A DNA stretch of 64,000 bases from Lumbricus rubellus (taxonomy: Eukaryota; Annelida; Clitellata; Crassiclitellata; Lumbricidae), in contig OX243814.1 in NCBI GenBank assembly GCA_945859605.1, positions 38,359,630 through 38,423,629 on the forward strand, written 5' to 3'. A model generated the notes under the pieces. It did no database searches, was not told where the DNA came from, and was given only the letters and a program-made list of their open reading frames with translations. Shown here piece by piece: positions 57,901-64,000 of the stretch (its first letter is position 1; each line of letters starts with the position of its first letter). Made by a program: the position numbers and the translations under genes.

Positions 57901-58856
57901 CCAGTGAACAAACTAGATTTCAAGCTGAAAGAGTCTAAAGTTCAGCGATGAGGGTGTCCTAAGACTTGCACTACGCTTATGACACTGAAGCGATAAGAAT
58001 TCAAAACACTGTTTTACTTACTGCAGGGAGTTGAAAATGCGTCATGTTCTGTTTTTCTGCTCTTTGTTGCATTGTTCTTATGACCGTATGATTTCGTCAT
58101 TTTCACTTTTCCTGCATTGAATGATAAGGAAATCATGTAGGCCCAGACTATAATTATGGTTCATGATCCAAAATAAAATGAATGTGAAAGTATTGCTTTC
58201 TTTCTAATAAACACGAATCTAACTTGATAATTATGACATTGTCATTGTGCAATATTTTATACATCAAGCAATCATGTGCATTAAATTGTGCAATCGACAG
58301 CGACAATTTGGCTCTGTGTCATTAGCCTACTCTTAGCCTAGGGCTAATTATGTAGGCCTTTAAGAGTCTCACTCAGTTCTGTCCAAATCGATGATTTCTG
58401 ACTGCGATTGTAGGCTACTAACAACCGATCACCAATAAATTATTAGGCTCTATTAGGCCTACACTGTTTTACAGTCAGGGCGCGTTCCGAATAGGCGCCG
58501 TAAAATATTGCACATTATAAATAATAACATTGGATCATCAATTTTATGAAGTAGCCTATAGGGCGGTTTTATTGTCTTATGTTGCGCTAAGACACATATG
58601 ATATTTATCATTATTCATGTAGGCCTAGGCCTACTGGTACAAAATGTGTGAGACAAGAGAAGAACGCTTGGCTAGACTTCGCTAGGTCAGACTGGAAATC
58701 TTGAGTAATATCTTAGATAGGCTATCGTGATATTATTATTCTGTCAAAAGGTTCTTAAATATTGCTATTCGATTCACTGTACTAACCTGATCTTTGGTTG
58801 GCTTCTATTTCCTGGACTGACTGCGCAGCTAGCACCATCACCAACAGAAGAAGCAT
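52692..58856 (-). CDS. Gene E: divergent CUB-domain protein, intact seven-exon copy
   Basis: Exons on the minus strand: 58856-58787, 58111-58022, 56022-55856, 55268-55094, 54282-54223, 53729-53649, 52768-52692, giving 239 codons plus TAG; every intron is GT-AG and every phase fits. Exon 1 is a signal peptide (MLLLLVMVLAAQSVQEIEAN). Exon 2 is a basic linker with NNATKS (sequon) ending TPC. Exons 3-4 form the CUB (SGMIRYNM, HCKYVIYPG, FHLDMGSCSREFVT; IECIAERSTVTTPPYCGSG, LLRSCDKVRMNLIRD, FSIEYILG). Exon 5 has NVMVFDARTAVY; exon 6 ECENNCPAK and PEPTPVSAPW with sequon NHS. Exon 7 has the hydrophobic LTWMPLMLWTALTAQ. Expected to be secreted and perhaps held at the membrane by its C-terminal hydrophobic segment, like a GPI signal although the final polar residues are unusual. 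Ligand unknown. It is the best template for the whole C/D/E subfamily. Confidence 0.83.
53290..53522 (-). mobile_element. tRNA-derived SINE in gene E intron 6
   Basis: The reverse complement has GGTGGTGTAGTAAG, GGTTCGAATCCACCTC, TTCTTCACTCGCAATTGC and a tail ATCTTGAAGTGGCAATATAAC. It is absent from the D copy at the matching position (about 31.1 kb), so it arrived after the D/E duplication. A (TCGTAA)n-type tail fragment follows at 53530-53620. Confidence 0.75.
54880..54975. repeat. AAT microsatellite
   Basis: Nearly pure (AAT)n of about 90 bp with one TAGCCT interruption, inside gene E intron 4. Confidence 0.95.
56062..56305. repeat. Degenerate CAGA-rich purine tract
   Basis: About 240 bp of imperfect GACAGA/CAGAGA repeats inside gene E intron 2. 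The minus-strand ORF running through it beyond exon 3 is translated satellite. Confidence 0.85.
57585..57828. mobile_element. hAT MITE in gene E intron 2
   Basis: A 244-bp element with ends CAGGGGCGGATCCAG and CTGGATCCGCCACTG. Flanks ATCACTGT (57577-57584) and ATCGCTGG (57829-57836) agree at six of eight positions. The inside has AAAAAGGTCATCAACTTTTTT. Absent from the D copy. Confidence 0.8.
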
Positions 58857-58859
58857 TGC

Positions 58860-61255
58860 TTTATATTCAGGATCTATAATTATAAATAATGATCACAAAC
58901 AGTATTCTTGTGCCAAAATGTCAAATTGCATCAGAACAGTTACAGATGCCCCATGGTTCTATTGAAGGGATGGTTGAGTTGGTTTGAAGAAAGTCAACCG
59001 CAATTTTGAAATTAGGCCTAGGTCTCCTATTAACGCTTTTCGTAGTATGGTGCCAGTCCAAAGCCTGGAAAAACAGGGGGTGCAAATAAGCAGCATTGCT
59101 ACGGCATAGCGTCGTTAAATATTAACTACTACAACAACCTGCTACTGGCGGTGTCCGAAAGATGTCAACTACCGTAGTCTGCTTTATAAAGGTAATTCAC
59201 GGTCTCCAATTTAACTTTTACAACTGTTTCAGTTGTTGAAACATAAACTTGATTATTGTTTTCCAATCTCCTTTGATTCGAAACCCGTTTTCTCTTAAAG
59301 AGTCTTAACGGAACTACATCCTACTCAAACAATATCCTGGTATTGGACCCACCTTGCGTCTGCATGCGAAGTAAACCGATTTAGGTTTCACTGAAAACAG
59401 TTAGCCTAATGGGAATACTATTTCATTAATGTTAAAATATCGACTGACAATTATTTAAAATGAATTTTTCCCACGGAACCTTTGATTTCGTCTCGTACAG
59501 TCTGATTTCTAAAATAGGTCTAACAACACATGCATTGTCTACCTCTCACGAAACATTGGGTTCCTCGGAACACATTGTGGAAAACGCTGAACCGGAGAGT
59601 AGACTATAGACTCACTGCCACCGTAAGAGTTTAACCTTAACTATAGGCCTATGCCTCCTTCCACTGATTTAGTGCAGGAATAACTCATGCAACTTCCAAC
59701 TTTCTTTGTAAGCCTAAGCTTAAAAACTAGATACACGCTCCAAAATAGTGCGAGGGCTGCGCCAATCAAATTTATTATGGCACAGCGTATTTAAACAGTA
59801 ACTAACTCACCAAGTGGTGGATGGAAGAGTAACAGGAATCAGTTTCTTTTGGTTTTGAGCTTGGTGAAATAAAATGCTGCAATCGATTAACTCTTAGGTC
59901 TGATGTTCACTATAATGGGCTACATAAAATCGACTACAGAGATTATAATTGATCCAGGTTTAGAACATAATATTTTGGATTGGATCCTGTTTTCTCACTT
60001 AGCCTATAGAATTTATATTGTGTTCCCGAATTGATACTCGTTTTTTTGGTCATTGCGTTCCATTCATTTTTGGTCACTGGTTTATATTTCTATAATCATA
60101 GATTACCATTCTACATTAAAAATAAGACTCCCAAACGTTCAAACTACATTAATGATTTGTCTAATGATGAGCATTGGTGCCATCTGCACAATCGCCTTAG
60201 ACAGCATGGATTATAATTATATTTTGAAGCTGGACTTTTTCATCGAACAATCGTTCTTTATGGAATCATGTAGGTTCTATGACTTCCTGCCTTTCCGTAT
60301 TTCACAGCTCACTTCATAATTGTGCGCATCGATGCAACCTTGAAAGGCTCGAGGATGGTGAATAAGCTTACGTAAGGAGATTCATACTTATAGGCCCTAA
60401 TTATGCAGAAGAATCGATTGCTCGAGCTGCAGACAAGAAGCTTTCAAAAAATCGCAGCTCTTATGCCACTGCATTCATTTCCCCTTAAAACCCTTTCGTG
60501 AGGACTAGTAGCCTACTGAGCCCTACTCACTTCGAAAGATTCTTTCGTGCTACCGATAGGCTTAATCATTGCTAAGTCTAACTTGTTTAATTAAAAGTAG
60601 TTTACCTAGCAGCTTGGTTAATCAGTGCATATTATTTTTTATTGTACTTAGCTGTGCGTGCGCCATTTTACAAACCGCTGATGTAAACGTTGCACGCAAT
60701 GCAGGCTTGATGCACGTAAAATTAATAAAGAATGGTCAATTGCTTAATTACTTTATAGTATCGTTTTTGTTATGTGTAGATCCATTTAAATAGAATTAGC
60801 GCATAAAAGTAAGTAAGCTTATGTTTACTTACCACAGCTTGTTCTACCAGCGTAGTAAGAAAGCTGGGAGGAAACCTTAGTGCTCAAAGTCTTACACTGT
60901 GTTTATGCCATGGGCAATTTGGCATGTCCTAAATCCGATGTGAATCAGCCTGACTCCTAAGCTCCGCCCAGAATATGGAATTTCCCTTCACCGTTCTTAA
61001 CCTTTTGGAGGTGAGGTGAATAATAATAATTGGAACGTTTATGGTGAGGTGTGGTATAACACAAAAACTTTTTGCCTGCAACTCGTGGGATCAAACAGTA
61101 GCGGTCCTAGGGGGACTAAGCCCCCCAAAGTCCGTCCATTTTTTCATGTACAAATTAAATATTTAGATGATTAGCCCCCCCCAAAAAAAGTTGACCAGGC
61201 AATTGAGGCAGCAGTTTAGTGTCGTCGGAAAAAATTTGTTCAATTAGATTAAACG
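58860..61255. other. Upstream region of gene E
   Basis: The first 150 bp above the ATG resembles the same position in genes C and D (GGATCTATAA, then ATGGTTSTATT and GGTTGAGTT blocks), so it probably holds a shared 5' untranslated region and promoter. Farther up to about 61.0 kb it matches 49.8-50.4 kb. No gene was recognised; a short plus-strand frame at 60.03-60.32 kb has no support. Confidence 0.45.
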
Positions 61256-61283
61256 AATTAAGTTATGGCAGAACTCGTTGATA

Positions 61284-61730
61284 CTTCAAAGCCGAGACTT
61301 CTGTTTTCAAAGCCGAGACTTCTGTTTTCAAAGCCGAGACTTCTGTTTTCAAAGCCGAGACTTCTGTTTTCAAAGCCGAGACTTCTGTTTTCAAAGCCGA
61401 GACTTCTGTTTTCAAAGCCGAGACTTCTGTTTTCAAAGCCGAGACTTCTGTTTTCAAAGCCGAGACTTCTGTTTTCAAAGCCGAGACTTCTGTTTTCAAA
61501 GCCGAGACTTCTGTTTTCAAAGCCGAGACTTCTGTTTTCAAAGCCGAGACTTCTGTTTTCAAAGCCGAGACTTCTGCTTTTAAGGCCGAGACTTCTGTTT
61601 TTAAAGCCGAGACTTCCGTTTTAAAAGCCGAGACTTCTGTTTTCAAAGCCGAGACTTCTGTTTTCAAAGCCGAGACTTCTGTTTTCAAAGCCGAGACTTC
61701 TATTTTTACAGCCGAGACTTCTGTTGCTGA
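61284..61730. repeat. 21-bp minisatellite, about 21 copies
   Basis: Unit TTCAAAGCCGAGACTTCTGTT repeats head to tail almost perfectly, with variants toward the right end (about 61575-61625 and 61700). Because the period is a multiple of three, all three frames on several strands stay open; the minus strand spells a KTEVSAL heptad. It lies directly before a dispersed repeat that has only one such unit at 26.5 kb. Confidence 0.97.
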
Positions 61731-61900
61731 ACGTTCTGAGATAATGAAGTCAAGTCTTGCGTCTTCGCATCAAGTGGTCACTGTTGATCGAAGCGCTCGA
61801 GGATAATTATAAGCTTCATGTGGTCGTTATGGAAACGGTGCAGTGCATGAAAGCACGGTCGGAGTGTTATAATGTGCTTAGATGATATACGGTATTGAAA
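61731..61900 (+). repeat. Dispersed repeat next to the minisatellite
   Basis: Shares GTTGCTGAA, CATCAAGTGGTC, GTTGATCGAAGC and TATGGAAACGG blocks with 26.53-26.70 kb. The single-unit copy there suggests the minisatellite grew inside this element. Confidence 0.6.
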
Positions 61901-61964
61901 ACATGGGAGTCTATGACGTTCCTGAAAAGCTCTGTGCATTGTATAAGTGTTCAGACATTATGTT

Positions 61965-62400
61965 TTTTACATATATATAAATATATATCTATATACAATA
62001 TATATATATATATCATTACTAGCTTTATTACCCGACGTTGCCCGGGAAAGTTAAGTTTTTCATCTCCATCCAGGCCCCAGTCGCCTCTGCGAGACTGGGG
62101 GTCACACCAAGCGCCCATACTGGGTGCCCGGCATTGTCCGATAAATCTTGGTTTTCACCACACCCCGCCGCACAACCGATCCTCCCACCCGCTCCACATC
62201 CTTCACACCCATTCCACCCCACCCAGACCCTGCCCTCACCCCAACCCGATCTGCAAGCACCCTTTCCCTATCAACAGCATTCCATCCAACCCCGCTCAAC
62301 CCCGTTCCATCCCGCCCCAGCAACACTTCCGCCCCGTCCCACCAGATTCCACTCGCTGCGAAACTTGGGTGTGCATTTAAAACGAACATAGGCCTACATA
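61965..62400. repeat. TA tract and C-rich repeat
   Basis: A (TA)n run at about 61970-62013 is followed by the phrase CTAGCTTTATTACCCGACGTTGCCCGGG, which resembles the terminal phrase of dispersed repeats in other animals. Then comes 200 bp of C-rich ACCCC-type sequence (62160-62350). Frames through it are Pro/His-rich and not convincing as protein. Confidence 0.5.
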
Positions 62401-62820
62401 CGGCGCCCGCCCACCCGTCTGCCAAATTCTCTTTTATTAGATTAATAGATTATTTAATAGATTATTAATAGATTTAATAGATTAGTGTAGTCATCTGCTT
62501 CTTAACTATCACAAGTCATACTCTAATTAGCCATGGTCAGTTACTTTCGTTAAAGAATCTAGAAAATGTTGTCACGTGCTCTAGTTTAGTCATATTGTTC
62601 AGGTCAGACTGATGAAAAAATAATGTAAACCAGGTGGGGCACATACGACGTTAGGCCCTATACCGTACGTGAGCCATGAAATTCGTTTAACCCATTTACC
62701 GCCGCTATGAGAAATAGCCACCGTATCAAGCTGCAGCTGATAGTATATCATCAAAATGATGCCAATAGACTTCTGATAGTGCAATTTTATTTAAATTATT
62801 TGTCGTGACCTGGTTTCAGG
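62401..62820. other. Unannotated AT-rich stretch
   Basis: Contains a short tandem of TTAATAGATTA at 62435-62485. Nothing else is recognised. Confidence 0.5.
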
Positions 62821-63900
62821 ACGTTGCGTTTTCGCAACAACGGCAGGAAAGGTGAACATTATCTATGCATGTAAATGTGAATGTGACTATGTGTTTTCCA
62901 GTATGTACGCCCACAGTTTCGTTGCTATTGACCTGAAACCTTGCACCTGAGCAGAGGGCAGCCAGGGCCATCCAGTGGAGGGCCTGTGTTTTACCCTCTC
63001 ACTGTTGGGGGGCTGTGGGCGGCAGGAAAATAACACAAATATCGTTGTTTCCACATATTCGACTTAGCTTCACATCTAATTCGAAGCTCACAGTTAGACC
63101 GAGTGCCCTCACGGCGACCTCGCCCCCACAAGGACACACCCCGCCCACCAGGGATGGGGTGGGCGCTGGGTTTCTGGGTGAACCAAAACTTTTACCTCGA
63201 AATTTCATGAGTATAGCCGGTTACTTCAGAAAAGAGGATGGAGACTCCGTGGAGTGGGAGCGAGTTAGGTGGCGACTGGTGAGGTGGGGTGTGGTGGGGT
63301 GGTGGCGGGGTGGGTGGGGGGTGGTGGCGAGGTTGGGATGGCGGTTGGTGTTAGTAGTCACAAGCCTAAATTTACTGGATAACACTGGGGGACACCAGAG
63401 CGGTGGATGCATGTTAGGGCGGGGCAGGCGTGAATGGGTAGGGGTGGGGCTGGATGGGATGGGTCTAGAATGGAGTGGGGTGGTGTGGAAAGAGCGTTAA
63501 ACTGGATGGGGTTGAGAGGGGGTAGTGGGTAGTGGGTAGTGGCAAGGGCGGGAAAGCCGAAGCTTTCCGAGCTGCGTCAGCGCCGGATACCCCATGGAGG
63601 TAGGGGCTGTCTGGATGCTGGTTGGGACACTCCGCCCCATACAGTTGGTGCTAATGGGGGCTGGTGGGGCGGAAACACAGAATTTCCTGGGAAACACCGA
63701 GTACCCCAGGCAGTTTTTATGCAAGCAATCTTAAGTTCAAATAAGGTTATATGAGTTACTACATGACATTGTATTGTAGCCTATACGTGCCATAATGCGT
63801 AAGCTTATGGCGTATTCCGCCGAAGTTGCGAAAACGCAACATAATTCGCATAGCGCATTCCGCCGATGATGCGAAAACGCAACATTAAAATTTCGCAGAT
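62821..63900. repeat. Repeat region bounded by GTTGCG/CGCAAC palindromes, G-rich centre
   Basis: At 62825 the palindrome GTTGCGTTTTCGCAAC appears, and at about 63823 and 63866 the related GTTGCGAAAACGCAAC occurs within two tandem units sharing CATTCCGCCGA. Between them lies GTGGGGTGG-rich DNA (63240-63500) and an inverted C/G-rich pair with the 62.2 kb tract. It probably represents one or more diverged transposons; the family is unknown. Confidence 0.45.
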
Positions 63901-64000
63901 TACGGTTTCAGTATAGGCTTAGGCTACAATGAGATATAAATTTAATAAACAAAAGACGTTAAGTATTCACATTAGTATTCCAATCGGACAGCTTCACTTC

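Larger units (their letters stand above)
50385..61050. repeat. E unit of a large tandem segmental duplication
   Basis: This block corresponds to the block from about 28995 to 50384 in order and orientation: downstream flank, exons 7 to 1 of the CUB gene, and upstream flank ending with the shared TCCTAAATCCG region (50.31 and 60.93 kb). The unit sizes differ mainly because of the 11.4 kb insertion and smaller insertions in D. Divergence looks like roughly 10-20 percent in introns by eye. Confidence 0.65.

Noticed and set aside
61263..61688. Long minus-strand ORF with KTEVSAL heptads, coiled-coil-like
   Set aside because: It is a translation of a 21-bp minisatellite; other frames are equally open and no flanking exon signals exist.
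62028..62468. Several overlapping Pro/His/Ser-rich ORFs
   Set aside because: Low-complexity C-rich DNA is open in several frames on both strands at once; no domain is seen.

Overview
This is eukaryotic (metazoan) DNA. It is AT-rich, intron-rich and crowded with transposable-element relics: non-LTR retrotransposon 3' ends, tRNA-derived SINEs, hAT, Tc1/mariner and Penelope-like fragments. The palindrome GTAGGCCTAC and shorter forms of it recur dozens of times. Together with the CUB-domain genes this suggests a marine deuterostome invertebrate, most likely an echinoderm. That assignment is an inference; no gene here fixes the species.

The real gene content is a head-to-tail cluster of five CUB-domain genes, all on the minus strand. 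Their exons are too short to appear as long ORFs; I assembled them by translating the minus strand and matching splice sites and intron phases. From left to right: gene A (203-9619; leader, CUB, transmembrane segment), gene B (about 10.7-12.5 kb; leader, CUB, uncertain end), gene C (19178-24037), gene D (30535-49594) and gene E (52692-58856). C, D and E share a seven-exon plan: signal peptide, short linker exon with an N-glycosylation sequon, two half-CUB exons, two small exons, and a final exon encoding a hydrophobic C-terminus. All five split the CUB domain at the same place with a phase-0 intron, and all five show the same six-cysteine pattern, two more than a usual CUB. They look like small secreted or membrane-anchored recognition proteins; no substrate or partner can be read from the sequence.

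D and E are products of a segmental duplication: introns, flanks and exons match from about 29-50 kb and 50-61 kb. The D copy is interrupted by an 11.4 kb insertion (31871-43312) with short inverted ends. Most of this insertion lacks the GTAGGCCTAC motif and is packed with other elements. D also has a GT-to-AT change at its exon 2 splice donor, so it may be mis-spliced. B and C use GC instead of GT at the donor of the same mid-CUB intron.

The remaining space is mobile DNA. It includes a LINE split by a hAT element with an 8-bp target duplication, a hAT nested in another hAT at 16.5-18.7 kb, several hAT MITEs with clear 8-bp duplications, and Tc1/mariner relics with inverted repeats near 200 bp. 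There is also a 21-bp minisatellite at 61.3-61.7 kb and a C-rich then G-rich repeat zone at the right end.
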